From positions 248,001 through 312,000 of the forward strand of contig JBGAPF010000001.1 in the NCBI GenBank assembly GCA_044221445.1: a DNA stretch of 64,000 nt. The letters are read 5' to 3'. Position numbers and translations under genes: made by a program. Source of the stretch: JBDHTS01 sp044221445 (GTDB lineage Bacteria > Pseudomonadota > Alphaproteobacteria > Micavibrionales > Micavibrionaceae). The notes under the pieces are model-generated. The model was not told the origin of the DNA. It saw only the letters and a list, made by a program, of their open reading frames with translations, and did no database searches. The first letter of the stretch is position 1, and every line of letters starts with the position of its first letter. Shown here one piece after another: positions 43,117-52,407 of the stretch.

Positions 43117-44493
43117 TCAGACAGGAAAACAAGACCTGACGACCGAACGGTTCAGGGCGGATTCCAGGCTCACAGGCGCGGTGAAAATGCCGCCATGGAT
43201 GTCTTTGCGTTGCGGCTGGCGTCCCGCCTCCGTTTCCCTGTGATCGTGCACCATCAACATGAACATCAGATCGCGCGCGACATCGGGCTGGAACACCTTG
43301 ATGCCGTTGTTACAAACATGGGCGAAAGCGCGCCGGATCAGGGGCGTCTGCATCGAATCCGTATCGGAAATCGGCGCGGTATTGGCGGAAACCGGTATGC
43401 CCTGCCCTGAAAAACGCTCCGCCGCGTAGATCTTACCGAAAAGATTGGCCGCCGCATAACTGACACCTTGCGGGGAAACGATGCTGTTCGTCCAGTAACG
43501 CCCGCCATGTTCAAAATACGGAGGGGCCGCCAATTTCTGTTTCGTAATTGCTTCGACAATCCCGGCGAGTGCAAAGCTTCTTTCTTTCCGGGCTTCGTGT
43601 GCTTCATCCGCTGTATCGGAATCGATTTCCATCGGCACAGACGGCGAAAGGTAATAATTCACCGATGCCAGCCGATCCTGCAGCTTGCGGGCGATTCCGT
43701 CCTGGGCAGCGGCCAGGCGCCATTCTCGTGCCTGCCCGCCCGCATAAGCGAAAAGGCCAAGATGGACACGCGTATTTTCAGCAAAAGACGCGATCGTTGC
43801 CGCGATTTGTGCCGGGTCCTCAAGCAGATCCATGGGTTCTTTGGAAAGGAAAAGCCGGCCGCTGAAATTGCCCGCCTGCGCGCGCACGTTCTGTATGAAA
43901 CTTTCCCTGTCGCCGCGCCATGTGGTCATCACGTCCGCCCCGGCTCTCAACAACGGGACCAGTGGGGACAAACGGGCAGCACCGCCCAGCAGCGCGAATT
44001 TTTGCCCTTTCAGGACAATCCCTTCTGCCGGCATAGTTTGCTCTATCGTGTACAAAGCCTGCTCGGCTTCGTACGTTATATGTTCAGAGTCCACAGCGGC
44101 ATTTATGGCTTCGACCATCAGTACTCGCGGGCAATTTAGCGGCCGGTATCCAGACCTTCTGGCACCCGGATTGGCGATTATTTCCAGCTTTACAGGTGCG
44201 GTCTCGGCCTGAAAATGGTCGCGCAGGGTATATCCTCCCCTGCCGAAAAGAAACCGGTTCTGCGTTTCGTCCGTGATGAACGCGGCGATATCCGCCCGGC
44301 CTGGCGATACGGCGCGGCGCATTTCGAACTCTCTAAGGATATCAGGATATTTTTTTGAAAATGCCTGAAGATTTTCCAGGATTACGACGCCGGACAGATC
44401 CTCAGGAAACCGTTTTTTGGTATTCTTGAGCAGCCACATCATCACTTTGCTTGCGCTGCGCTCGGGCAGCTGGACGTTATCGACTGTTTCCAT
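43117..44493 (-). CDS. Uncharacterised protein with Rossmann-like segment
   Basis: 458 residues, no signal peptide. The middle has QKFALLGGAARLSPLVPLLR followed by AGADVMTTWRGDRESF, resembling a nucleotide-binding beta-alpha-beta unit, and the second half is VHLGLFAYAGGQAREWRLAA. The N-terminal MWLLKNTKKRFPEDLSGVVI and a late SVNYYLSPSVPMEID are further landmarks. I cannot name the family; an oxidoreductase-like role is only a guess from the Rossmann-like unit. It converges on pntB (6-base gap) and diverges from the hydrolase gene. Confidence 0.6.
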   Translation of the reverse strand: METVDNVQLPERSASKVMMWLLKNTKKRFPEDLSGVVILENLQAFSKKYPDILREFEMRRAVSPGRADIAAFITDETQNRFLFGRGGYTLRDHFQAETAPVKLEIIANPGARRSGYRPLNCPRVLMVEAINAAVDSEHITYEAEQALYTIEQTMPAEGIVLKGQKFALLGGAARLSPLVPLLRAGADVMTTWRGDRESFIQNVRAQAGNFSGRLFLSKEPMDLLEDPAQIAATIASFAENTRVHLGLFAYAGGQAREWRLAAAQDGIARKLQDRLASVNYYLSPSVPMEIDSDTADEAHEARKERSFALAGIVEAITKQKLAAPPYFEHGGRYWTNSIVSPQGVSYAAANLFGKIYAAERFSGQGIPVSANTAPISDTDSMQTPLIRRAFAHVCNNGIKVFQPDVARDLMFMLMVHDHRETEAGRQPQRKDIHGGIFTAPVSLESALNRSVVRSCFPV

Positions 44494-44576
44494 GACTTAA
44501 AAAATCTCCCTGATATCTATTTTCGTAACAAATCTTATAAGACATAAAAATTCTGTCAATATTCAATCAATCCTCC

Positions 44577-45629
44577 ATGACCGGAATTTTTAGCGCCGGA
44601 TTTACCTTTGTTTGCATCGCTGCGGTAAGTCTGATTGTATTATGCTCTTGGAATGGAACGCCTATGCCTGAATCCGATTGTCCTCTCGGCCTCGATGCCC
44701 GTTTTTCCATGCCGGACGGCTGGCGGTGGAATCGTTTTGAAAATGACGGCCATGCCCTGCGTTACGGGTTCGTATCGCCGCAGGAACCTGCGGCCATCGT
44801 CGTCGGGCTGCAGGGCCTGAGCGAATTCAGCGAAAAATATTTCGAAGTGGCGCGCGATATGCTGGCGCGCAATTTCGCGTTCTGCATGATGGACTGGCGC
44901 GGCCAGGGAAAGTCGGACCGTTATTTCACCGACGACCGTGAAAAACGCCATTCCGAAGGCTTCGATCACGACATCGCCGACCTGCACCGTTTTATCGGGG
45001 ATCATGTCCAGCCGATGGCCCGGCGTACGGACGGCCAATTCCTTCCCCTGGTCATGCTAGCCCATTCGATGGGCGGCAATATCGGGATCCGTTATCTGGA
45101 GAACCATCCTGGACTCTTCACCTGCGCGGCATTTACAGCGCCGCTTCTGGGCATAAAGGCTATCGAATGGATGCCCATGCCGCTGCGGACCGGTCTGTCC
45201 TCTATGCTGAATGCTCTCGCCTCCTCCAGCTATACCCTGTCCGCCGGGCAATGGAGCCCTGTAGAGGAAAAGGCCGGTGAAGGCAAACTGTCCTCAGACC
45301 CGCAAAGGGCTGGCTTGATGGATTCCTGGTTCCGCGCCGATGCGGAATTGCGCGCTGGCGGCGTTACCTATGGCTGGGTCCGTGCCGCCATCCGGTCCTG
45401 CCGCGCGGCGCTCGATCCGGTCCGGTTAAAAAAGATCGATTGTCCCGTCCTGATCGCCACCGCCGGGCGGGAAACGCTGGTCGACAACACCGCTATCCGC
45501 CGCGCTGCGACGATAGCGCCAAACTGCCGCCTGCTCGAGCTGCCGGGCGCGAAGCACGAAATCCTGATGGAGAAAGACGAATACCGGAACGCGTTCCTTC
45601 GGGCATTTGACGAGCTGGTTTCAGCATAA
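44577..45629 (+). CDS. Alpha/beta hydrolase, lysophospholipase-like
   Basis: 350 residues with an N-terminal hydrophobic segment (FTFVCIAAVSLIVLCSW), a membrane anchor or uncleaved signal. The hydrolase fold shows MMDWRGQGKSDR, nucleophile elbow LAHSMGGNIGIRYL (Ser), an acid region around TAGRETLVDN and catalytic His in PGAKHEILME. The family includes PldB/monoacylglycerol lipase; substrate is unproven. An in-frame ATG at 44664 would remove the anchor. It converges on ligA. Confidence 0.85.
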   Translation: MTGIFSAGFTFVCIAAVSLIVLCSWNGTPMPESDCPLGLDARFSMPDGWRWNRFENDGHALRYGFVSPQEPAAIVVGLQGLSEFSEKYFEVARDMLARNFAFCMMDWRGQGKSDRYFTDDREKRHSEGFDHDIADLHRFIGDHVQPMARRTDGQFLPLVMLAHSMGGNIGIRYLENHPGLFTCAAFTAPLLGIKAIEWMPMPLRTGLSSMLNALASSSYTLSAGQWSPVEEKAGEGKLSSDPQRAGLMDSWFRADAELRAGGVTYGWVRAAIRSCRAALDPVRLKKIDCPVLIATAGRETLVDNTAIRRAATIAPNCRLLELPGAKHEILMEKDEYRNAFLRAFDELVSA

Positions 45630-45634
45630 CGCCC

Positions 45635-47755
45635 TCATCCCCGGATCAGGTCGATCCATTCCTGCTCTGTCAGCACCGTCACGCCCAGTTCCCCGGCCTT
45701 TTTCAGCTTCGATCCGGCATCCTCTCCCGCTACCACGTAATCGGTCTTGGCGGAGACGGATCCGGCGACCTTGGCGCCCAGGGATTCCGCCCGCGCCTTG
45801 GCTTCGGCGCGGGTCATGATCGTCATCGTGCCGGTAAACACGATGGTCTTGCCCGCGACGGGTGAGTCCTGAACCTGAGGCGCGATGAAATCCTCGATGG
45901 TCAGCAGGCTTTTCAGGTCTGACAGGACGTCGCGGTTGTTGGGTTCTGCGAAAAACGCGATCAGATCGTCCGCTACGCTGGGGCCCACATCCTCAATATT
46001 GAGCAGGTCGTCATACGCGCCGTGCGGGGCGGATATTTTTCGATCCTCATGGCCGAACCGCGGATCGAGCGCGGCCTGTTCCATCGCGGCCGTCAGTGCG
46101 TCGAGAGATCCATACCCCCCCGCCAGCCGTCGCGCCGTCGCCTGCCCGATCTGGCGGATGCCGAGCGCATAGATGAAGCGGTCGAGCGCGATGATGCGCC
46201 GCGCCTCGATGGCATCGAACAGCTTGCGCGCCGACTTGTCGCCCCATCCTTCGCGGGCGCGCAAGGGGGTAAGGCTGCCCTTGTCCTTTTCCTCCAGCCG
46301 GAAGATATCGCCCGGGGTTTTGATCAGACCGTCCTCCCAGAATTCGCGGATGATCTTCTCGCCCAGCCCCTCGATATCGAACGCGTCGCGGCTGACGAAA
46401 TGGCGGAGGCGTTCGACGGCCTGCGCGCCGCAGACAAGCCCGCCCGTGCAGCGTCGCGCTACCTCTCCTTCTTCGCGGATCGCGAGAGAGCCGCAGACCG
46501 GGCAATGGTCGGGCATGACGAATTTGCGCGGGTGGCCTTTCCTTTTTTCGGGCAGGAACCCGACGATCTGGGGAATCACGTCGCCCGCGCGCTGGACGAT
46601 CACATGGTCGCCGACGCGCACCCCCTTGCGCTCGATCTCGTCTTCGTTATGCAGCGTGGCGCGGGACACGACGACGCCGCCAACCGTGATCGGCTCCAGC
46701 TCCGCCACGGGAGTCAGTGTGCCGGTGCGCCCGACCTGAATGACGATATCGTTCAGGATCGTCACCGCCTGCTGCGCCGGGAATTTATGCGCGATGGCCC
46801 AGCGCGGCGAGCGCGACACGAACCCGAGCCGCCCCTGCCAGTCGAGCCGGTTAACCTTATACACCACCCCGTCGATCTCGTACGCCAGATCGGGCCGCCG
46901 CGTCATGATGTCGTCGTAATAGGCCAGCATGTCGTCCACGCTGCGGCACAGCGTCCAGGGTTCGGCCTCCGCGAAACCGAAGGCTTTCAGCCGGTCGCGA
47001 ATGCCCTTCTGGCTGTCCGCCAGCGGGGCGCTGGCCTCGCCCAGCGCATAGCCGAAAAACCGCAGCGGCCTTGACGCCGTGATCGACGAGTCCAGTTGCC
47101 GCACGCTGCCCGCCGCCCCGTTGCGCGGGTTGGCGAATATCTGGCCGCCCGCCGCCGCCTGCCGTTCGTTCAGGGCCTGAAAATCGTCGCGCCGCATGTA
47201 GATCTCGCCGCGCACTTCCAGCACGTCGGGCGCGCCCGCGATCTCCTTCGGCACGTCGCGGATGGTGCGGGCATTGGCGGTGATGTCCTCCCCCTCCTGT
47301 CCGTCCCCCCGCGTCGCGGCCAGCACCAGCTTTCCCTTCTCATAGCGCAGGGAGCAGGACAGCCCGTCGATCTTCGGCTCCGCCACTACGGCAACCGGTT
47401 CATCCTCTTTCAGCCCGAGAAACTTTCGCACCCGCTCGATGAAATCCGTCACGTCCTGATCCTCGAACGCATTGCCGAGCGACAGCATCGGCATGGCATG
47501 CCGCACCTTTTTAAACGCGGCGGCGGGCGCGGCCCCCACTTTCTGCGACGGGCTGTCCGGCGTGATCAGTTCGGGATAGTCAGCTTCAAGCTTTTCCAGT
47601 TCCCGCCGCAGGGCATCGTAATCGGCGTCGGAGATTTCGGGATTGTCATCCGCATGATACAGGGCGTCATGCCGACGAATCTCATTCACAAGCATGTCGT
47701 GCCTGTCAGCCGGACTTCCCGTTTTGTCTGAAATCTTCACCCCGGTCATAATCAT
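45635..47755 (-). CDS. ligA: NAD-dependent DNA ligase
   Basis: 706 residues. The adenylated Lys128 lies in AEPKIDGLSCSLRYEKG. Other domains in order: Ia (N-terminal DADYDALRRELEKLE), OB-fold (VGRTGTLTPVAELEP), a Cys4 zinc finger (CPVCGS to CGAQAVERL), HhH repeats (DIEGLGEKIIREFW) and a BRCT domain (IVFTGTMTIMTRAEAKARAE). It seals nicks in replication and repair. Typical length, no defect seen. An ATG two codons downstream is an alternative start. Confidence 0.97.
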   Translation of the reverse strand: MIMTGVKISDKTGSPADRHDMLVNEIRRHDALYHADDNPEISDADYDALRRELEKLEADYPELITPDSPSQKVGAAPAAAFKKVRHAMPMLSLGNAFEDQDVTDFIERVRKFLGLKEDEPVAVVAEPKIDGLSCSLRYEKGKLVLAATRGDGQEGEDITANARTIRDVPKEIAGAPDVLEVRGEIYMRRDDFQALNERQAAAGGQIFANPRNGAAGSVRQLDSSITASRPLRFFGYALGEASAPLADSQKGIRDRLKAFGFAEAEPWTLCRSVDDMLAYYDDIMTRRPDLAYEIDGVVYKVNRLDWQGRLGFVSRSPRWAIAHKFPAQQAVTILNDIVIQVGRTGTLTPVAELEPITVGGVVVSRATLHNEDEIERKGVRVGDHVIVQRAGDVIPQIVGFLPEKRKGHPRKFVMPDHCPVCGSLAIREEGEVARRCTGGLVCGAQAVERLRHFVSRDAFDIEGLGEKIIREFWEDGLIKTPGDIFRLEEKDKGSLTPLRAREGWGDKSARKLFDAIEARRIIALDRFIYALGIRQIGQATARRLAGGYGSLDALTAAMEQAALDPRFGHEDRKISAPHGAYDDLLNIEDVGPSVADDLIAFFAEPNNRDVLSDLKSLLTIEDFIAPQVQDSPVAGKTIVFTGTMTIMTRAEAKARAESLGAKVAGSVSAKTDYVVAGEDAGSKLKKAGELGVTVLTEQEWIDLIRG

Positions 47756-47898
47756 CCTTCTAAATCGCCTTCCAGCATTCTGCCAGCTTCCAGAAGGACG
47801 TAATGGCAGATAGCCTGTATATCAGCACTATAGCAAAGTTTGCGCACCGGTCATCCTTACGCTATCTTTACGGCACAAAATATAAAAAGGGGTTTCAT

Positions 47899-48468
47899 AT
47901 GGGAAAATTAGTGACGGTCGATTTCGGCCGCAATTCCGGTTCTTCGGGCGACAGCGTCATTCGGGCAGTTGCGATGCTTGCGGCCGAAGCTTCAGTTTTG
48001 ATAGAAAAGCTTGAATTTTCCCGGCCTGACGACAAGCAATATTTAGGCGGCTATGATGATTATGGATGGGGTCCGGCTTATCTTAGCCGCCTGATCCAGG
48101 GATATAATAAATATGGCGGCGGCACTCCGGGCGAACTTGCGATGAATTGCGCTGCCTATATTTGCATGCAACGCATTAATCGTATTTCACGGGCGGAAAT
48201 GTTATGGAACAGACCGGGAAACGACGCGCGCGAACGCTTTGCGGCGCTCGACCTTTCCATTCCCCGTGAAGACCGGATCATGCCCACTGCCCGGAACAAT
48301 CCGTGTCAGCCTAATATTGTTTTTCACGCCCTTGCCAGCACTGACAGGGCGATGCGTGCGCTGACCGCCATGCAAACAGAATGGCGGGAGAAGCTGAAAA
48401 GACAGGATACCATGATCGCGCTGCCATTCACTTCAGGTTTTTTAGAAGGGCCGCGCCCGCCGGAATAA
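47899..48468 (+). CDS. Hypothetical protein
   Basis: 189 residues from the ATG at 47899, which has AAAAGGGG just upstream; the longer frame from 47803 lacks such a site. Contains YLGGYDDYGWGPAYLSRLIQ, GYNKYGGGTPGEL, and CAAYICMQRINRISRAEMLW. No signal peptide or membrane helix. The composition is AT-richer than ligA and recN. No family recognised. It lies between the divergent ligA and the convergent recN, breaking the usual recN-ligA adjacency. Confidence 0.55.
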   Translation: MGKLVTVDFGRNSGSSGDSVIRAVAMLAAEASVLIEKLEFSRPDDKQYLGGYDDYGWGPAYLSRLIQGYNKYGGGTPGELAMNCAAYICMQRINRISRAEMLWNRPGNDARERFAALDLSIPREDRIMPTARNNPCQPNIVFHALASTDRAMRALTAMQTEWREKLKRQDTMIALPFTSGFLEGPRPPE

Positions 48469-48469
48469 A

Positions 48470-50128
48470 TCAACTCCCCGTCTCCAGCAACTTTTCCGCC
48501 GCCTTCCGCGCCTCCTCCGTCACTGTCGCGCCGGACAGCATCCGGGCGATCTCGTCCCTCCGGTCGTTGGCGGCGATAGGCACCACCGTCGTGCGCACGT
48601 CCTTCGCGCCCTGTTTCATCACGATCAGATGGTGCCCGGCGCGGGCCGCCACCTGCGGCGAATGGGTGACGACCAGAACCTGGCGCGCGCCGGCCAGCCG
48701 CGCCAGGCGTTCGCCGACCGCCGCCGCCGTCGCGCCGCCGATGCCGGTGTCGACCTCGTCGAAAATATAGGTGCCCGCCGCGCCGACGGCGGCCATGACG
48801 ACTTTCAGCGCCAGCGTGAACCGCGCCATTTCTCCGCCCGACGCGATCTTGTTCAAAGGCCCAGGCATTGAACCCGGATTGGTGGCTACCAGGAACTGCA
48901 CGCGGTCCATGCCGCCCGGCCCCCATTGGTCCTCGGGCAAAGGCTGCACGTCGGTGACGAATCGCGCCTTGTCGAGCTTGAGCGGCGGCAGTTCCTTCGC
49001 TACCAGCCGGTCGAGCTTCTCCGCCGCCTTGCGCCGCGCCGCGCTGGCGCTCTCCGCCTGCTGCAGGTAAGCCCCGCGCCGCGCCGCCACGTCTTTCGTC
49101 AGGCCCTGCATCACGTCGCCGCTGCGGTCGATCAGGTTCAGCCTGCCACGCAGTTCTTCACGCTTCGCCGCCAGATCGTCGGCGCGGCATCCATGCTTGC
49201 GGGCAACGCCGCGCAGGGCGTAGAGCCGGTCGTCGACATGCTCGGCCGACATCTCCCCGTCCTCCATCGCGTCGCGCACGCTTTCCACCTTGCGAACGGC
49301 GTCCTGCAGCTCGTTGCCCGCGCGGTCGAGCGCATGAATCACCGGGTCTAGGTTTTCCGGCGCGCGGCCCGCGAGTTTTTCCAGGACCTTCCGCGCTTTC
49401 GCAATCGCCATCTCCGCGCCGCGGTCGCCGCTGATCAGGGCCCAGGCCTCGCCGAAACCGGACAGCACCTGTTCTCGGTGTTTCAGGTGATCGCGCTTGA
49501 TGCTCAAGGACTCCTCCTCGCCCGGTTCGGGCGCGAGGTCGTCGAGTTCCGCCACCACATGGCGCAGATACTCCTCCTCCGCGCCGATCCGTTCCGCCTC
49601 GACGCGCGCGGCGTCCAGCGCCCGCTGCGCCTCCTGCCACGCTGCCCATGATTTTTCGATCGCGGCGCTTTTCACGCCCGCATATTCGTCCAGCATCATG
49701 CGGTGGGTGACGGGGTCGAGCAGGCCGTGCGTGTCGAACTGGCCGTGGATTTCCACCAGAAGGTCGCCCGCCTGGCGCAGCAGACCGATGCTGACAGGCT
49801 GGTCGTTGATGAAAGCGCGGCTGCGCCCGTCGGCGCCCAGCATGCGGCGCATGACCAGCGTCGCGTCGCCTTCCAGCCCCTGCCCGGCCAGCAGGTCCAG
49901 CACAGGATGGTTTCTGGCGATGGAGAATTCGGCGGTCACGCTCGCCTGTTCCGCGCTCTTGCGCACGAGGCCGGCATCGGCCCGGCCGCCGAGCGCGAGC
50001 CCCAGGGAATCCAGCAGGATCGATTTTCCCGCCCCGGTTTCGCCGGTCAGCGCGCTGAACCCGTCGGCGAATTCAATCGTCAGCTGCTCGATCAGGACGA
50101 CGTTGCGGATGGAAAGGCTGGACAACAT
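48470..50128 (-). CDS. recN: DNA repair protein RecN
   Basis: 552 residues, SMC-like. N-terminal ATPase half has Walker A GETGAGKSILLDSLGLALGG; then a coiled-coil arm (about 150-370) and the C-terminal half with signature PLNKIASGGEMARFTLALKV and Walker B YIFDEVDTGIGG. RecN acts early in double-strand break repair. It follows bamD by 13 bases in the same direction, the standard alphaproteobacterial bamD-recN-ligA order. No LexA box was found directly upstream. Confidence 0.96.
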   Translation of the reverse strand: MLSSLSIRNVVLIEQLTIEFADGFSALTGETGAGKSILLDSLGLALGGRADAGLVRKSAEQASVTAEFSIARNHPVLDLLAGQGLEGDATLVMRRMLGADGRSRAFINDQPVSIGLLRQAGDLLVEIHGQFDTHGLLDPVTHRMMLDEYAGVKSAAIEKSWAAWQEAQRALDAARVEAERIGAEEEYLRHVVAELDDLAPEPGEEESLSIKRDHLKHREQVLSGFGEAWALISGDRGAEMAIAKARKVLEKLAGRAPENLDPVIHALDRAGNELQDAVRKVESVRDAMEDGEMSAEHVDDRLYALRGVARKHGCRADDLAAKREELRGRLNLIDRSGDVMQGLTKDVAARRGAYLQQAESASAARRKAAEKLDRLVAKELPPLKLDKARFVTDVQPLPEDQWGPGGMDRVQFLVATNPGSMPGPLNKIASGGEMARFTLALKVVMAAVGAAGTYIFDEVDTGIGGATAAAVGERLARLAGARQVLVVTHSPQVAARAGHHLIVMKQGAKDVRTTVVPIAANDRRDEIARMLSGATVTEEARKAAEKLLETGS

Positions 50129-50141
50129 CGCCCGCCTCCGG

Positions 50142-50963
50142 TCAGTCCGGCTTGAACAGCGATTCGACGGTGCGGTCGACGATCGAGCGGTCGTTCAGGA
50201 TCTCCTGCCGCTGCTTGTCGTCCAGCAGCTTATAGGAATCGGCGTACCATTTGCTGCCCGGATAGTTGTACCCCAGGACAGCCGCCACTTTCGTCGCTTC
50301 GTTTTTCAGGCCCAGCGTCATATACGCCTCGACAAGGCGGTGCAGCGCCTCCGGCACATGGGTGGTCGTCTGATAGGTCTTGACCACCGCGAGGAAACGG
50401 TTGATGGCGGCGTTCAGTTCGTTGCGGTTCAGGTAATAGCGCCCGATTTCCATCTCCTTGCCCGCCAGGTGGTCGAGCGTCAGGTCGCGTTTCAGGATCG
50501 CGTCGCGGGAATACTGGCTTTGCGGGAAACGCTGCACCAGGGTATTCAGGGCGTCGAGCGCATCCTGGGTCATCGCCTGGTCGCGCGCCACGTCGCTGAT
50601 CTGTTCATAATAGCACAGGGCTTTCAGGTACAGCGCATAGTCGATGTCCTTGTTGCCGGGGTGCAGTTCGGCGAAACGGTCGAGTGCCATCACCGCGTCG
50701 TCGTAATCGTTGTTCTTATACTGCGCATAGGCGGACATCAGCTCCGCGCGCGTCGCCCATTCAGAATACGGGTGCTGCCGCTCGACCTCGTCGAACAAGC
50801 CGCTGGCCTCCTTGTAATTTCCCTGGTCCAGCGACGCGGCGGCTTCGTTGTAGATAGAGCCGACCGGGCGCTCCGGCTTCGGCTTGTCGGGATCGCTGCC
50901 GCATCCGACCAGAGTGGCCATCGCCAGGAATGCCAATGCCAGTATCTGCCAGTTCTGTCTCAT
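50142..50963 (-). CDS. bamD: Outer membrane assembly lipoprotein BamD
   Basis: 273 residues. The lipoprotein signal is FLAMATLVGC with Cys21 as lipidation site, followed by GSDPDKPKPERP. The rest is TPR-like helices, e.g. YNEAAASLDQGNYKEASGLF and PQSQYSRDAILKRDLTLDHL. BamD is part of the BAM complex that inserts beta-barrels such as TolC. It lies between lpxC and recN, as in many alphaproteobacteria, but two accessory genes separate it from lpxC here. Confidence 0.95.
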   Translation of the reverse strand: MRQNWQILALAFLAMATLVGCGSDPDKPKPERPVGSIYNEAAASLDQGNYKEASGLFDEVERQHPYSEWATRAELMSAYAQYKNNDYDDAVMALDRFAELHPGNKDIDYALYLKALCYYEQISDVARDQAMTQDALDALNTLVQRFPQSQYSRDAILKRDLTLDHLAGKEMEIGRYYLNRNELNAAINRFLAVVKTYQTTTHVPEALHRLVEAYMTLGLKNEATKVAAVLGYNYPGSKWYADSYKLLDDKQRQEILNDRSIVDRTVESLFKPD

Positions 50964-51087
50964 CGCCCGTCAACCCGGTTGTCTTGCTGATGCCTTATGA
51001 ATAGCGGTCTTCGCGCTGGAATGAAAGAGCGGAAAAGCGTTTAATCACAGCAGGAACAAATGCTGCGGCTTCAGGATTGGAAGAGAC

Positions 51088-51363
51088 ATGACATCATCCA
51101 TTATCGATAATATCCAGGCCTCGCGATTCGAATATGCAGTCAACGGCCATACCTGCATCGCCAATTACCGGCGCGACGGCGACGTCCTCTCGATCCTCTA
51201 TGTCGAGGCGCCCCCGGCGCTGCGCGGCACGGGCGCGGCGGGCACACTGATGCATGGCATTATGAAAGAGGTAAGCGCCAAAGGCCTGAAAGTCCGCCCT
51301 GTTTGCGGGTACGCTGCCGCTTGGCTGCAAAAACACAGGGAATTCCACGAATTCATGGAATAA
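51088..51363 (+). CDS. Small GNAT-family N-acetyltransferase (YjdJ-like)
   Basis: 91 residues. It reads NGHTCIANYRRDGDVLSILY, then VEAPPALRGTGAAGTLMHGI, where the R-G-T-G-A loop is the acetyl-CoA pyrophosphate site, and finishes PVCGYAAAWLQKHREFHEF. These are hallmarks of the compact COG2388 GNAT type. Acceptor substrate unknown. It converges on the queuosine-salvage gene with a 3-base gap. Confidence 0.85.
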   Translation: MTSSIIDNIQASRFEYAVNGHTCIANYRRDGDVLSILYVEAPPALRGTGAAGTLMHGIMKEVSAKGLKVRPVCGYAAAWLQKHREFHEFME

Positions 51364-51366
51364 GAT

Positions 51367-52350
51367 TTAATAGAAAATCGTTTTCGTGCGGTGGGCCCTG
51401 CCCGCTTTATAGCGGGGATTGCCGTCAGCGCGGTGCCACAGGATGCGGTCGATGGTGATGGCCGGTAAATTCCGGAGCGCGGCCAGCTGTTCGACCACAT
51501 GGCCGGCGCAGGCCCTGATTTCCACTTCTTCTTCCGACCCGGACTCAAGATACGCGCCGGCGGCGATCTTCCTGTCCAGGCTATCCGTATAGTCCAGCAA
51601 ACCGTCCGTCCGCAAAACATGCGGGACGTCGTTATCGGCCAGGACGGTCAGCCGGGCGATATCGGGAAAAAGCGTCAGGCCCAGCTTCTGAAAGGCGTCG
51701 TTCAAATCCGCCGCCGTGCTCTGCGCACGCTTTAAAATCGGTATGCGCAGGCCGCGATAGGCATGGACATCGTCAAAGGCTCTAAGCCTTGCGAGGCTTG
51801 CGACCATGGTTTCAGCCGATCCCCGCGCCGAATCGACGAATGAAAGATAGGATCCCCCGTATTGCTCGGAAACAATCCGCCCCAGTTCGCGCAGATTGGC
51901 GGCGCAGAGCCGCGCAAATTCTCCCGATACCGCACCCGATACCGGCAATTCCAGAAGGCGCGCGCAGTCTTCGGGGGTTATCTCCGCCAGAAGGCCGGAA
52001 GAAATGACGCCATCCGTTTCATAGCGCGCCTTCAGGCGCGTCGAGACGGAAAAATAAATCGAATCTTCAAGGACAGGCCAGCCTTCCGCCGCCATGTCCT
52101 CCTTATATCCTGAACCGAAATTGATCGCGTCGAGGGTCAGTACGAAGGCCGCCGTCCCCTCGGCATCCGCGTAAAAATGATGCTCGGTATCGAAAACCGC
52201 TTCCTGCGGCATCGGAATCAATGCGTCCGCATATGCAGGCAAAAGATCGGGCCGGATGTGCACATGACGGGCCATCCGCGCCACCGTTGCGAACCCTTCG
52301 CGCACCTGATCGAGCAATGAACTATTAATTGATGACGCGGGCATCGACAC
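51367..52350 (-). CDS. Queuosine salvage glycohydrolase (DUF2419/Qng1 family)
   Basis: 327 residues, cytosolic. Family landmarks are FVLTLDAINFGSGY with the catalytic-type Asp, YGGSYLSFVDSARGSAETMV, RIPILKRAQSTAADL, RLTVLADNDVPHVLR and SEEEVEIRACAGHVVEQL, ending HRTKTIFY. Qng1 releases queuine from queuosine 5'-monophosphate so that Tgt can insert it in tRNA. It is mainly a eukaryotic family with scattered bacterial members. The gene sits between lpxC and bamD, interrupting a conserved cluster. A nearby tgt or queuine transporter is not seen. Confidence 0.85.
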   Translation of the reverse strand: MSMPASSINSSLLDQVREGFATVARMARHVHIRPDLLPAYADALIPMPQEAVFDTEHHFYADAEGTAAFVLTLDAINFGSGYKEDMAAEGWPVLEDSIYFSVSTRLKARYETDGVISSGLLAEITPEDCARLLELPVSGAVSGEFARLCAANLRELGRIVSEQYGGSYLSFVDSARGSAETMVASLARLRAFDDVHAYRGLRIPILKRAQSTAADLNDAFQKLGLTLFPDIARLTVLADNDVPHVLRTDGLLDYTDSLDRKIAAGAYLESGSEEEVEIRACAGHVVEQLAALRNLPAITIDRILWHRADGNPRYKAGRAHRTKTIFY

Positions 52351-52407
52351 GACACTTTCCCGTGAAAGCGGGCTTTATACCGATCGTCAGGTGATTTGGC
52401 AAGATTT

